From: Desulfovibrionaceae bacterium
Lineage (GTDB): Bacteria > Desulfobacterota > Desulfovibrionia > Desulfovibrionales > Desulfovibrionaceae
Reading direction: 5' to 3'
NCBI GenBank assembly: GCA_031082225.1
Contig: JAVHLG010000002.1
Span: forward strand, 75,591-139,590
Length of the DNA stretch: 64,000 nt
Part shown: positions 21,480-31,009 of the stretch, one piece after another
How positions within the stretch are numbered: position 1 is the first letter of the stretch
Layout of the letters: each line of letters starts with the position of its first letter
The notes under the pieces: model-generated
Database searches by the model: none
Told to the model about the DNA's origin: nothing
The model's input: only the letters and a program-made list of their open reading frames with translations
Program-made: the position numbers and the translations under genes

Positions 21480-22283
21480 ATGCCGGAAACCACACAGCAA
21501 ACGACATTCTCCCGCGCATTCCAGATTCAGATGCGCGTCGTCAGCGCCCTGCTCCGGCGCGAACTCATCGCCCTTTCCGGAAAAAAGGGGATCGGCTTTC
21601 TTCTAATGCTTGTGGAGCCGTTGATCTTTGTCTCTGCCATCTGCGTCTTTTTTTATTTGACACGAAGGACTGTTGGGAATGTCCCTGTCGTGGCGTTCGC
21701 CATGTCTGGATACTGTGTCATGTGGGGCTGCAGATTCCAGATGATGAAGATGATGAATGTTGTTGCCGCAAACAGATCGCTATTGTATCATAGGTATGTT
21801 AAAATTTTTGATTTGATGCTTGGACGTTCGATTCTTCAGATATGCAGCACGTCTATAAGTTTCTTAATGTTCGCCCCAATTATATATATAGGTCTTGTTG
21901 ATTTTCCGGTCAAGCCATATCTGGTTGTTTTCTCGTGGCTTGCCGTGTTGTGGTATGGATGGTCGTTGGGCCTGATTACCAGCTCTATATATGGCTTGGT
22001 AAAAATGGGAGAAAAAATTTGTATTGTAATCATGGTGTTGCACATTTGGATTACGGGTGCATTTATGATGGTCGAATGGTTGCCTCCTGATTACCGCGGA
22101 TATTATTTGTTATTTCCCATGGTCCATGCGACAGAAATGATGCGCGATGGGTTGTTCGGCAACAGGGTGACGGCACACTATAGTGTGTTGTACATGGTGT
22201 GCGCGAACATGGTTCTCACGTACCTGGGGCTTGTCCTGGTCCGAAAATTGTCACAGCGTGGAGCTATGGATGATTCGGATTAA
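21480..22283 (+). CDS. kpsM: Capsule polysaccharide ABC transporter permease (KpsM family)
   Basis: 267 residues from ATG 21480, two bases after the kpsE stop; the track uses an upstream TTG at 21462. ABC2 membrane family with six predicted helices. It begins with an amphipathic cytosolic segment VVSALLRRELIALSGKKGIGFLLMLVEPLIF, and the C-terminal part keeps the KpsM-like LLFPMVHATEMMRDGLFG loop. With KpsT it moves lipid-linked capsule polysaccharide across the inner membrane. The middle of the gene (about 21770-22100) is strikingly A+T-rich compared with kpsT and the kds genes, pointing to a mosaic origin. Confidence 0.88.
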   Translation: MPETTQQTTFSRAFQIQMRVVSALLRRELIALSGKKGIGFLLMLVEPLIFVSAICVFFYLTRRTVGNVPVVAFAMSGYCVMWGCRFQMMKMMNVVAANRSLLYHRYVKIFDLMLGRSILQICSTSISFLMFAPIIYIGLVDFPVKPYLVVFSWLAVLWYGWSLGLITSSIYGLVKMGEKICIVIMVLHIWITGAFMMVEWLPPDYRGYYLLFPMVHATEMMRDGLFGNRVTAHYSVLYMVCANMVLTYLGLVLVRKLSQRGAMDDSD

Positions 22284-22941
22284 AGAGCTCTGTAAAAGCT
22301 ACAGAACGCGGCGCGGACCGCGTCAGATACTCAAGGACATCACCTGCACCGTGCACAAGGGTGAAAAGCTCGGCATCCTCGGCTGCAACGGGGCCGGGAA
22401 ATCCACCCTGATACGGATCATCGGCGGAATCGAAAACCCCACCAGCGGGTCCGTCACCCGCACCATGAGCGTGTCCTGGCCCCTGGCCTTTCAGGGCGGC
22501 CTGGCCGGGGGGCTTTCGGGACTGGACAACCTGCGGTTCATTTGCCGCATCTACCAGGTGGACTTTGTCGCCGCCCGGGCCTCGGTGGAGGAATTTTCCG
22601 AACTGGGCAACTATCTGCAGGAACCGGTCAAGTCCTATTCCGCAGGCATGCGGGCCAGGCTGGCCTTCGCCATCTCCATGACCGTGGATTTCGACTGCTA
22701 CCTCATCGACGAGGTTTCCGCCGTGGGCGACAGGCGCTTCAACGAGAAATTCAAAAACAGGCTCCTGGACAAGACCCGCGACCGGTCCATCATCATGGTG
22801 TCGCATTTTTACGGGGTGTTGCGGGAATATTGCAACCGGGCGGCGGTCTTGGACGCCGGCGTCCTGAGGGTGTACGACGATATCAAGGACGCCATTCACA
22901 ACTACGAGCAAATCCTGTATGGAAAAACCATAACCTTCTAG
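22270..22941 (+). CDS. kpsT: Capsule polysaccharide ABC transporter ATP-binding protein (KpsT family)
   Basis: 223 residues from ATG 22270, overlapping the end of kpsM by 14 bases, with GGAG six bases upstream. Walker A GCNGAGKST (about 38-46), signature KSYSAGMRARLAFA, Walker B CYLIDEVSAVGD and switch His in MVSHF are all intact. The SYSAGM signature and short length are typical of KpsT/BexA/CtrD. It powers export of capsular polysaccharide through KpsM. The gene returns to the high G+C of the genome just at the kpsM overlap. Confidence 0.93.
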   Translation: MIRIKELCKSYRTRRGPRQILKDITCTVHKGEKLGILGCNGAGKSTLIRIIGGIENPTSGSVTRTMSVSWPLAFQGGLAGGLSGLDNLRFICRIYQVDFVAARASVEEFSELGNYLQEPVKSYSAGMRARLAFAISMTVDFDCYLIDEVSAVGDRRFNEKFKNRLLDKTRDRSIIMVSHFYGVLREYCNRAAVLDAGVLRVYDDIKDAIHNYEQILYGKTITF

Positions 22942-22950
22942 TATCCTTGC

Positions 22951-23763
22951 ATGATTGATTTCGACAAACTCTTTTTCATCGCCGGGCCCTGCGTCATGGA
23001 AAGCGAGGATTTCGCCTATGCCTGCGCCTGCGCCCTGAAAGAGATCTTCGCCACGACCAACACGCCGTGGATCTTCAAGTCGTCCTTTGACAAGGCCAAC
23101 CGCAGCGCCTGCGACGGATTCCGGGGCATCCCCATGGACCGGGGCTTGCGGGTTCTGGAGAAAATCCGCAGCACTCTGGGCGTCGCCGTGCTGACCGACG
23201 TGCATGAGGCCTGGCAGGCAGGCCCTGTGGCCGAGGTCGCGGACGTCCTGCAGGTGCCGGCCCTGTTGTGCCGCCAGACGGATCTGGTCATGGCCGCCGC
23301 CGCCGCCGGGCGGCCCGTGAATTATAAAAAAGGCCAGTTCATGGCCCCCTGGGACATGGGCAATGTCATCGCCAAGGCCCGGCGCGCCGCGTCCGAGGCC
23401 GGACATGGCCCTGGGCAGTTCCTGGTGTGCGAGCGCGGAACCATGTTCGGCTACAACAACCTGGTGGTGGACATGCGCTCGTTTCCGCTCATGGCCGAGG
23501 CCACGGGGTGTCCGGTGGTGTTCGACGCCACGCATTCGGTGCAGCTTCCCGGGGCCCTGGGTTCGGCAAGCGGCGGCGACGCGGCCCTGGCCCCGGTCCT
23601 GGCCCGGGCGGCCATGGCCACAGGGCATGTCAGCGGTATTTTTTTCGAGACCCATCCCGAGCCTGCCAAGGCCTTGTGCGACGCCCACGTCATGCTCCCG
23701 TTCCGGGAGGTGGCCCCCCTGGTAGCCCAACTGCGCGCCATCGCCGCGAGCCTGCGTCCATGA
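22951..23763 (+). CDS. kdsA: 3-deoxy-8-phosphooctulonate (Kdo-8-P) synthase, metal-type
   Basis: 270 residues. It condenses phosphoenolpyruvate with arabinose 5-phosphate to Kdo-8-phosphate. Conserved KASFDKANR-type motif FKSSFDKANRS, LTDVHE, LCRQTDLV, VCERGTMFGYNNLVVDMR, DATHSVQLP and FFETHPEPAKALCD. Cys14 in AGPCVMES is the metal-ligand cysteine of the metal-dependent class; the metal-free E. coli class has Asn there. It lies ten bases after kpsT and overlaps kdsB by ATGA, so Kdo synthesis is transcriptionally tied to capsule export, where Kdo forms the lipid linker (known for group 2 capsules). It also serves lipopolysaccharide. Confidence 0.95.
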   Translation: MIDFDKLFFIAGPCVMESEDFAYACACALKEIFATTNTPWIFKSSFDKANRSACDGFRGIPMDRGLRVLEKIRSTLGVAVLTDVHEAWQAGPVAEVADVLQVPALLCRQTDLVMAAAAAGRPVNYKKGQFMAPWDMGNVIAKARRAASEAGHGPGQFLVCERGTMFGYNNLVVDMRSFPLMAEATGCPVVFDATHSVQLPGALGSASGGDAALAPVLARAAMATGHVSGIFFETHPEPAKALCDAHVMLPFREVAPLVAQLRAIAASLRP

Positions 23764-24515
23764 ACGTCCCCCGCGTGGTCATCGTCATCCCGGCCCGGTA
23801 CGGCTCCACGCGACTGCCGGGCAAGCCCCTGGCGGACATCGGCGGCAGGCCCATGATCGTGCGCGTCCTGGAGCGGGCCAGGCTGGCCCGCGGCATGGCC
23901 CGGGTCGTGGTGGCCACGGACGATGCGCGCATCGCCGCCGCCGTGGCGGAGGCCGGGGGCGAGGCGGTGATGACCGGCAGCAGCCACGCCTCGGGGACGC
24001 TGCGGATCATCGAGGCCATGGAATCCATCGACGCCGGCATCTGCATCAATCTCCAGGGCGACGAGCCCCTGGCCGATCCCGCCCACCTGGAGCTTTTGGC
24101 CCGGACCATGACCGGCGACCCCGGCATCCCGGTGGCCACCCTGTGCTGTCCCATGTCCCGGGAGGAGGCCCTGTCGCCCCACGCCGTGAAGGTGGTGCTG
24201 TCGGAGAAGGGAAACGCCCTGTATTTCAGCCGGTCGCCGATCCCCCATGTCGCCGCCGACGACGCCGCGACCGTCTTTTTCCGGCACATCGGCATGTATG
24301 CCTATACGCGCCAGGCCCTGCTCCGTTTCCGGGAACTGCCGACGGGGATGCTGGAGCGGGCCGAGCGCCTGGAACAGTTGCGGTTTCTCTCCGGCGGGAT
24401 CCCGATCCGGGTGCTCACGGTCCGCGATGCGCCTCCCGGGGTGGATACGCCGTCCTGTCTGGAACGGGTCAGGGCCCTGTGGCGCGCCGCGCAGGAAAGG
24501 GAAGATCGACCATGA
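23760..24515 (+). CDS. kdsB: CMP-Kdo synthetase (3-deoxy-manno-octulosonate cytidylyltransferase)
   Basis: 251 residues from ATG 23760, overlapping the kdsA stop (ATGA). The track start at 23427 is a shadow extension. The nucleotidyltransferase signature PARYGSTRLPGKPL is near the N-terminus, followed by VVATDD, MTGSSHASGTLRI (usually MTs-x-H-x-SGTdR), NLQGDEP and YFSRSPIP. It activates Kdo with CTP for transfer to lipid A or capsule lipid. The C-terminus overlaps the kdsD start (ATGA), so the three kds genes are translationally coupled. Confidence 0.95.
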   Translation: MNVPRVVIVIPARYGSTRLPGKPLADIGGRPMIVRVLERARLARGMARVVVATDDARIAAAVAEAGGEAVMTGSSHASGTLRIIEAMESIDAGICINLQGDEPLADPAHLELLARTMTGDPGIPVATLCCPMSREEALSPHAVKVVLSEKGNALYFSRSPIPHVAADDAATVFFRHIGMYAYTRQALLRFRELPTGMLERAERLEQLRFLSGGIPIRVLTVRDAPPGVDTPSCLERVRALWRAAQEREDRP

Positions 24516-25459
24516 ATCGATACGGCGATGTCTTTTTGCACACCATCCGGGTGGAGGCCACAGCGGCCATGTCCCTTCTGGAACACGACTTCACGGGCAT
24601 CGCCGCGGTCATCGACCGCATCATCCAGAGCAACGCCAAGCTCATCGTCACCGGCGTGGGCAAGTCCGGCATCATCGGCAAGAAAATCGCGGCCACCCTC
24701 TCCAGCACCGGGACTCCCAGCGTCTTTTTGCACGCCAGCGAGGCCTGCCATGGCGACGTGGGGGTCATCCGGGCCCCGGACATGGTCCTGGCCGTGTCCA
24801 AATCCGGGGAGACGGACGACATCCTCCGGCTCATCCCCTTTTTGAAGCACAACAGCATCTATCTGATCGCCATGACCGCCAACCGGCACTCCACCCTGGC
24901 CCGGTGCGCCGACTACCATATCGACGCCCATGTCTCGGAGGAGGCCTGTCCCCTGAAACTCGCCCCCACCTCGTCCACCACGGCGGCCCTGGTTCTGGGC
25001 GACGCCCTGGCCATGAGCCTCATGCACGCCAGGCGGTTCAACGCCGAGGATTTCGCCGTCTGCCACCCGGCCGGGCATCTGGGACGCCTGCTTTTGACCA
25101 CGGTGGAGATGGTCATGAAGACCGACCCCCTGCCGTTCGTCCGGGAAGGTACGCCGCTTCAGGAACTCCCCCTGGTCATGAGCGAGGGGCGCTGCGGCCT
25201 GGCCGTCATCATGGACGACGCGGACCGGGTCAGGGGCATCATCACCGACGGCGACCTGCGCCGGACCATGATGAAAAAAAACATCACGGGACTGCAAGAG
25301 GCTGTCGCCCGCGACATCATGACCACCCATCCGAAGATCGTCCCCCACGACATGCTCCTGGCCGACGCCAAGGGTATCATGCTCAAGGAGAAGATCACCT
25401 CGCTACTGGTGAAAAAAGAGGATCGGGTGGTCGGCATCGTGCAACTCTACGACATCTGA
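24512..25459 (+). CDS. kdsD: Arabinose-5-phosphate isomerase (KdsD/KpsF)
   Basis: 315 residues from ATG 24512, overlapping the kdsB stop. The SIS domain (about 30-175) has VTGVGKSGIIGKKIAATLSSTGTPS, HGDVGVI and SKSGETDDI. It is followed by PTSSTTAALVLGDALA, the family's signature loop, and two CBS domains (about 195-250 and 265-315). It converts ribulose 5-phosphate to arabinose 5-phosphate, the KdsA substrate. Being in the capsule operon makes KpsF an equally valid name. Last gene of the operon; the next gene is convergent. Confidence 0.95.
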   Translation: MNRYGDVFLHTIRVEATAAMSLLEHDFTGIAAVIDRIIQSNAKLIVTGVGKSGIIGKKIAATLSSTGTPSVFLHASEACHGDVGVIRAPDMVLAVSKSGETDDILRLIPFLKHNSIYLIAMTANRHSTLARCADYHIDAHVSEEACPLKLAPTSSTTAALVLGDALAMSLMHARRFNAEDFAVCHPAGHLGRLLLTTVEMVMKTDPLPFVREGTPLQELPLVMSEGRCGLAVIMDDADRVRGIITDGDLRRTMMKKNITGLQEAVARDIMTTHPKIVPHDMLLADAKGIMLKEKITSLLVKKEDRVVGIVQLYDI

Positions 25460-25566
25460 TGAGGGAACCTCCCGGCTTTTCCGGGCCGGAAGGCGGCATG
25501 TCGGCCGTTGGCGCCTGCGCGGATATTCCCGGAAACGCCGCGCTGAGTCCGCCTGGGGCGGGTTTC

Positions 25567-28500
25567 TCAGGATCCGCCTGACGGCCCCTGCGGCGTCCTG
25601 CCGCGCATGGCCCGGGCCATGACCGCCAAAAGGGTCGATATCTCGAAGGGTTTGGGCACGTAGTCGCTCAAGCCCGCCGCAAGAAACCGCTCCCGGTCGC
25701 TCTCCATGGCGTAGGCCGTGAGCGCCACGATGGGCAGGTTGCGGTCGATGCCCGGCACCTCGCCGTTGCGGATGTGCCGCGTGGCCGCCAGCCCGTCCAT
25801 GACGGGCATCTGGATGTCCATGAGCACCAGATCGACGGATTGCCGCCTGAGGGCCTCCAGGGCCAGGAGGCCGTTTTCGGCCTCCACGGGGACGTGCCCG
25901 CGCCGGGACAGGGCCTTGACCAGGGCCATCCGGTTGACCGGTTCGTCTTCGACGACCAGCACCCGAAGCGGCGGCAATCCCCCTTCCTCGGCCACAGGCC
26001 CGGGCCGGGGCGGTGCCGCCGGGACCGCCTCGCCGCCCGGCGGCCAGAACACGCTGGTGAAACAAAAGGTGCTGCCCTCCCCGGGCGCGCTCTCCACCCG
26101 GATGGTTCCTCCCAGAATCTCCACCACGCTTTTGGCGATGGACAGGCCAAGCCCCGACCCGCTGTATTTTTTCGTCAGGTATTCCTCGGCCAGGGCGAAG
26201 CTGTCGAAAATGGTCCCATGCTTGTCCGCCGGGATGCCCACGCCGGTGTCGGCCACGGTGAAAAGCAGGCAGTCGCCGGAAAAATCCCCGGCCACGCGCA
26301 CCAGCCCTTCGGCCCGGGCCGTCGCCACCTTCAGGGGAACCACGGTCACGCTCACCGAACCCGCCTGGGTGTGGCGCAGGGCATTGCCCACCAGGATGTT
26401 GATCACCTGGCGCAGGCGGAAATCATCGCCAATAAGCCGGTCGGGCACGGACGGGTCCACCTCGAAGTGCAGGGCCAGCCCCTTGAAGGCTGCGGCCACG
26501 CCATGGGTCCGGGCCAGGGAGTCCATGAGCCCGCGCAGGGAAAAGCCGCGCAGGACCGGTTCCAGGGCCCCGGCCTCGATGCTGGCCAATTCCAGCAGGT
26601 TGTCCACGATCTGGATGAGCCGGGAGGAGGATTCGCGGGCGATTTCCCAATATTCCCGCTGTTCGTCGGAAAGCTCCTCGGCCAGGGCCAGTTGCACCAT
26701 GCCCATGATGCCGTTTATCGGGGTGCGCAGTTCGTGGCTCATGTTGGCCAGAAACTGGGTCTTGGCCTCGTTGGCGGCATCGGCCAGCCGTCTGGCCCGG
26801 AGCAGTTCGTCCTCGTCGCGCTTGCGCACGATGGCCAGGCCGAGCAGCACGGCCATGCGGGACACGGTGCGCACCTCGTGCTCGCCATAACCACCCGGGG
26901 CGTTGGCCAGGGCGATCTGCCCCAGAATGCCGCCCTCGGTCACCACGGGGACGCTCATGAAATTCTCCAGGGGCACATGCCCTTCGGGCAGCCCCCGGAA
27001 GGCCGGATGGCGGGGCGGATCATCCACCACCAGGGGCTTGCCGGTGTTGAGGGATACCCCCCACAGACAGGGATACGTGCCGTCGGGATTGGGCGGAAAT
27101 TCGGTTTTCGTCTCTTCCGGCGACAGCCTGCACAGCTCGCCGAGCATATCCGTCAGGGTCAGGCTGGCCAGGTTGCCGGTTTTTTCGTCGATGAACCCGA
27201 CAAAGCCGTGCTGGCTGCCGGTGACCTGGCGGGCGACGCCAAGCACGATCTCCGACAGGGCCTTGAAGGAGGCCCCGCCGCCCAGGAGGGCCCGGGCGAT
27301 GGCGGCCAGGGCCACATTGGTCGTCAGTTCGCTGTGCAGCCGGTCCTCGGCGGCCTTGCGCTCGGTGATGTCCTCGCCCGAGGAGAGGATGCCCGTGAGA
27401 TTTCCGGCCTCGTCGCGCAGGGCCGTATTGTGGAAGGAGAGGACGCGCAGGCCGCCGTCGCGGCGCAACACCTGATGCTCCTGCATGCCCTGGAATCCGT
27501 CCGAACCATGCAGATTTTCGGCCATCACCCGGCGTAGGCCCTGGCGGGCCTCGTCCGGGATGCAGGTCTCGATCCAATCCTTCCCGAGGAGTTCGCCCTC
27601 TTCAGAATAGCCGAGAATCTCCAGACCCTTGCGGTTGATCAGGGTGATGCGGCCAAAGGCGTCCAGGCCGACCATGAGCACAGCGGCGATGTCCAGATAG
27701 CGCCGGGCCTGCTCCCGTTCCCGGGCCAGATCCACTTTGGCCCGCTCCCGCTCGCCCACGGCGCGCAGATAGCTCAAGCCATGGGCCATGTCCCCGACCA
27801 GTTCCTCCAGCAGCGGGATCTCGTCGTCCCCGAAGGCCCCCACGCCCCGGGCGTCGATGCACAGCACCCCGAACACCCCGGCATCATTGCGAAGCGGCAG
27901 GGCGACGATGGACATCGGGCCATCCTGGCCGATGTCCTCCCTCCAGGGCGCCATGCCCGGATCGGCGGCGGCGTCCGTCACAAACACGGTCCGGTTCTCC
28001 CGGATGGCCCGGCCCACAGGCCCCTGGCCGCGCGGGCGGCTGTCGTCCCACACCACGGCGAGGCGTCGTACCGCCTCAAGGTCGATTCCGGCGCTGGCCA
28101 GGGGCAGGACCGTTTTTGCCGCATCGTCTTCAGCCTGGCCCACCCAGGCGGCGTGGTAGCCGCCCACCTCCACGATGGCCCGGCACATGTCGCCGAGAAG
28201 CTCCTGTTCGCTTGTGGCCCGCACCAGCACGTGGTTGCAGGCGCTTAAGGTCTTTAAGGCCCTGTTGCTGCGGGAGAGGGCCTGGTTGACGGCGGAAATC
28301 TCCCTGGTTTTGGCGGCCACGGCGGCGGCCAGACGCTCCTGCCGGTTGACCACGAAATACGTGAGCAGGCTGAGCAGGACGATGATGCACAGGCTGCCGA
28401 TGGAGAACACCGCCAACCGGGAGGACACGGCCGCATCCCACCCCCCGCGCCAGGCGGCCGCCAGATCCCAGTGCCCCTCGGGAAGATCCACCCGCAGGAT

Positions 28501-29193
28501 CACCGGGTCTTCGGCAAAGATCGTGTCGTCGCCGAAAAAGATCCGGCCGTCCTCGTCGCGAAGGGCCAGGAGCACCCCGTCCATCTCCCGGGTGATGCCG
28601 GCCTCGGCCAGGATGCCCGGCACGTCCAGGGCGATGTTGACCATGCCCCAGTAGACGCCGTGCAGGTACACGGCCTGGCGGGCCACCAGCCCGAGGCCGC
28701 CGCGCAAAAGCTCGAAGGGGCCGCTGATCACCACGCCCCGGGATTTTACGGCCCGGTGGTAATCCTCGCGGCCCTTGGGGCGCGGATCGCTGGCCAGGTC
28801 GTGGCCGATGAGCAGCCGGTGCTGTTCGGGCGGGTAAGACATGCCGATGATGCCGCCTGGGGCCACGGACAGGGAGCGGACGCCTGCATCGCCGGCCACG
28901 AGGCCTTCGGCGAAGACGGGAAATTCCTCAAGGGTGCGCCCGGTGAGCAGCTTGGCCTCCACAAAGGCGGCCAGGCCGCCCAGGCGGGTCAGACGGCGGG
29001 TGAGCAGGGATTCCAGGGCCACGCGCTGGATGTCGCAGCGGGCTTTGATTTCGTCGCGTTTTTCGGCCATCAGCCGGGCCTTGAAGGCGTCGGCCACAAA
29101 GACCCAGGCCACGCAAAGCGCCAGGGCCAGGGAAAACGCGGCCGCAAGCGATTTGCGCCGGGGCTTTGAGATGTGGGGGAGGAGCCTGTTCAT
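25567..29193 (-). CDS. Hybrid sensor histidine kinase: CHASE-GAF-PAS-GAF-HisKA-HATPase-REC
   Basis: 1208 residues from ATG 29193 (the track adds 31 residues upstream). TM1 about 15-33; a periplasmic CHASE-type domain about 50-260 (SLSVAPGGIIGMSYPPEQHRLLIGHDL, RQAVYLHGVYWGMVNIALDV); TM2 about 270-292; GAF about 345-490; PAS about 505-625; second GAF about 635-795 with YPCLWGVSLNTGKPL; HisKA His820 in [15 protein letters not shown]; HATPase with INILVGNALRHT, DTGVGI and GSGLGLSIA; REC Asp1126 in LMDIQMPVMDG. It is inner-membrane. There is no response regulator next to it, so an HPt protein elsewhere must accept phosphate. It converges with the kds operon. Confidence 0.9.
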   Translation of the reverse strand: MNRLLPHISKPRRKSLAAAFSLALALCVAWVFVADAFKARLMAEKRDEIKARCDIQRVALESLLTRRLTRLGGLAAFVEAKLLTGRTLEEFPVFAEGLVAGDAGVRSLSVAPGGIIGMSYPPEQHRLLIGHDLASDPRPKGREDYHRAVKSRGVVISGPFELLRGGLGLVARQAVYLHGVYWGMVNIALDVPGILAEAGITREMDGVLLALRDEDGRIFFGDDTIFAEDPVILRVDLPEGHWDLAAAWRGGWDAAVSSRLAVFSIGSLCIIVLLSLLTYFVVNRQERLAAAVAAKTREISAVNQALSRSNRALKTLSACNHVLVRATSEQELLGDMCRAIVEVGGYHAAWVGQAEDDAAKTVLPLASAGIDLEAVRRLAVVWDDSRPRGQGPVGRAIRENRTVFVTDAAADPGMAPWREDIGQDGPMSIVALPLRNDAGVFGVLCIDARGVGAFGDDEIPLLEELVGDMAHGLSYLRAVGERERAKVDLAREREQARRYLDIAAVLMVGLDAFGRITLINRKGLEILGYSEEGELLGKDWIETCIPDEARQGLRRVMAENLHGSDGFQGMQEHQVLRRDGGLRVLSFHNTALRDEAGNLTGILSSGEDITERKAAEDRLHSELTTNVALAAIARALLGGGASFKALSEIVLGVARQVTGSQHGFVGFIDEKTGNLASLTLTDMLGELCRLSPEETKTEFPPNPDGTYPCLWGVSLNTGKPLVVDDPPRHPAFRGLPEGHVPLENFMSVPVVTEGGILGQIALANAPGGYGEHEVRTVSRMAVLLGLAIVRKRDEDELLRARRLADAANEAKTQFLANMSHELRTPINGIMGMVQLALAEELSDEQREYWEIARESSSRLIQIVDNLLELASIEAGALEPVLRGFSLRGLMDSLARTHGVAAAFKGLALHFEVDPSVPDRLIGDDFRLRQVINILVGNALRHTQAGSVSVTVVPLKVATARAEGLVRVAGDFSGDCLLFTVADTGVGIPADKHGTIFDSFALAEEYLTKKYSGSGLGLSIAKSVVEILGGTIRVESAPGEGSTFCFTSVFWPPGGEAVPAAPPRPGPVAEEGGLPPLRVLVVEDEPVNRMALVKALSRRGHVPVEAENGLLALEALRRQSVDLVLMDIQMPVMDGLAATRHIRNGEVPGIDRNLPIVALTAYAMESDRERFLAAGLSDYVPKPFEISTLLAVMARAMRGRTPQGPSGGS

Positions 29194-29472
29194 ATCGCCT
29201 GCGCCAACATCGGAAATCACAACCAGGGTCAAAGTGTTGCATTGTGGAGCATCAAAAAAACTAGCAAGGATATCCTGCAAAAACAAGCCGGGGCGTCATC
29301 CGGAGAGCGATTCTCCGCAAATGCCGGATACCGGTGGCCTCGGCCCGGTGTCCCGTCTTGAGGCTACGCGCCCGCGAAGGGCGGGCTGCGATTGTTCCAT
29401 TGCGCTCGAGAGAAAGGTGGAGCGCAAAAGCGTGTTTGACAGGGCGCAGGCCCCGGTTTCCCGGCCGCGACC

Positions 29473-30588
29473 CTAATCCGGGGGGGCGGCCGGGATGGGC
29501 GCGGGCGGCGGCACGACCCGCCGGTACCAGGCCAGGCACAGGCAGGTCATGGGCAGGGCGATGACGAGGCCCAGAAAGCCCAGAAGCTTGCCCCACACGG
29601 ACAGGGATAAAAGCATCAGCACCGGGGACAGCCCCATGGCCTTGCCCATGACCCGGGGCATCAGGACCACATCCTGGATGATCTGGGCCACGACGAAGAC
29701 CAGGGCGATGAGCACAAGCACGGTGGGAAACCCCATGTTGGTCTCCAGGGAGTGCAGAAGCCCGAGCAGGACCGCGACGGGCACGGCCAGGAGCTGGAGA
29801 TAGGGCACCATGTTCAGGGCCCCGGTGAAGAGCCCGAGCGGAATGGCCAGGGGCAGCCCGATGAGCGAAAATCCCACGGCGCAGACCACGCCCACCACCG
29901 AGGCCAGAAGGGCCTGGGCCCGGAAGTAGCGGTTCATGTAGGCCGCAAAGTCCGACGCGAAATGCACGGCGGTCTCGCGGTGGCGTTCGGGCACGTAGTC
30001 GCGCCAATGCCGCAGCTTGCCGTAGTCGAAGAGCAGAAAGACCAGATACAGGCCGATGACGAACACCCCGACAAGCCCCATGAACAGATCGGCCGTGCCG
30101 CTGATGACCCCCCACACCCCGGGCAGGACGCGGCTGGCGGCCTCGCGCACAAGCCCCACCACGTCGTTTTGGGCGAACCAGGCCCGCACGTCGTCCCGGG
30201 CCGAGAAGTCCTTGATGGCCTTCCAGATGTCCGGGGGCAGGCGTTCGGCGGCGCGCCGGGCCAGGTCGGAGTTGCCCATGACCTCGGATAAAAGGCGTCC
30301 CATGCGGCCCATCTCGCCCGCGACCATGGGGATCACCAGCACAAGCAGTCCCACGGCGGCCAGGACGACAATCACAAGGGCGGCGATCACCGCCGCAGGG
30401 CGGTTTTTCAGGCGGCGCTCCAGGAGGTCCACCAGGGGATTGATGAGATAGGCCAGGACCAGGGCCACGGCAAAGGGGGCCAGCACGTCGCTTAAGTAGG
30501 CCAGAAGGCTGACGACGGCCCACAAAAGGCCCGCCGTCAGGGCCAGACGCACCACGCGGTCGAAGGTGAAAGGTTTGTCGTCGAACAC
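29473..30588 (-). CDS. AI-2E family (PerM-like) inner-membrane permease
   Basis: 371 residues from GTG 30588 with GGAGAGG upstream. Eight or so membrane helices: a pair at about 15-50, one at 65-90, then the large soluble loop (about 95-150) and a C-terminal bundle. The family signature is visible as LPLAIPLGLFTGALNMVPYLQ, and the C-terminal VVAQIIQDVVLMPRVMGKAMGLSPVLMLLSL is typical (PF01594). Members include E. coli TqsA (AI-2 export) and Na+/H+ antiporters; the substrate cannot be told from sequence. The Pro/Ala-rich end is not conserved. It is divergent from the 49-residue membrane protein. Confidence 0.88.
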   Translation of the reverse strand: MFDDKPFTFDRVVRLALTAGLLWAVVSLLAYLSDVLAPFAVALVLAYLINPLVDLLERRLKNRPAAVIAALVIVVLAAVGLLVLVIPMVAGEMGRMGRLLSEVMGNSDLARRAAERLPPDIWKAIKDFSARDDVRAWFAQNDVVGLVREAASRVLPGVWGVISGTADLFMGLVGVFVIGLYLVFLLFDYGKLRHWRDYVPERHRETAVHFASDFAAYMNRYFRAQALLASVVGVVCAVGFSLIGLPLAIPLGLFTGALNMVPYLQLLAVPVAVLLGLLHSLETNMGFPTVLVLIALVFVVAQIIQDVVLMPRVMGKAMGLSPVLMLLSLSVWGKLLGFLGLVIALPMTCLCLAWYRRVVPPPAPIPAAPPD

Positions 30589-30726
30589 GAGGGCCTCTCC
30601 TTTGTTCCCGGGGCGGGGCGGACGTCCCGTCGCGGCCGGTTGAGGGCTTGACTTTTTGGCCGTTTCGAAGGATTTTCACCCGACTTTGGGCGACAATTCA
30701 CATACTGGCCACAAGGAGACCGGACC

Positions 30727-30876
30727 ATGAGCGTCATAAGCGAACTGATCACCAACATGGGGCATTCCAGCGAACAGGCTTTCTACGGCGTTCCGGCCAT
30801 CTACATCTACATGGCGATCATCGTGGCCGTGGCCTTCTACCGCATCCGCCAGTTCAGCCAGGAAGACCACCACTAG
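30727..30876 (+). CDS. 49-residue single-span membrane protein, unrecognised
   Basis: Too short for the ORF track. ATG 30727 has AAGGAG at good spacing; the frame ends at TAG 30874-30876. The product begins MSVISELITNM, has one clear membrane helix (about 23-39, VPAIYIYMAIIVAVAFY) and ends with a charged RIRQFSQEDHH tail. A textbook terminator follows 35 bases downstream, making a complete monocistronic unit, which supports it being real. Short single-span proteins often stabilise larger membrane complexes (as CydX or KdpF do), but no partner is adjacent and I do not recognise the family. Confidence 0.7.
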   Translation: MSVISELITNMGHSSEQAFYGVPAIYIYMAIIVAVAFYRIRQFSQEDHH

Positions 30877-30911
30877 ACCCCACGCCGCGCACACCCCCGC
30901 TCTTTCACCGG

Positions 30912-30945
30912 CCCGGAGGGCATGTCCCCTCCGGGACGGTTTTTT
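30912..30945 (+). terminator. Rho-independent terminator after the 49-aa gene
   Basis: CCCGGAGGG-catgtc-CCCTCCGGG is followed by ACGGTTTTTT. Nine perfect pairs and a T-run make this one of the clearest terminators in the window. Confidence 0.85.
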
Positions 30946-31009
30946 GCCGCGCCCGTTTGTCTCCATGATCTCGTGCCATGCCTGTCGGCCCCGGGCAATG
31001 CTCTAACCG

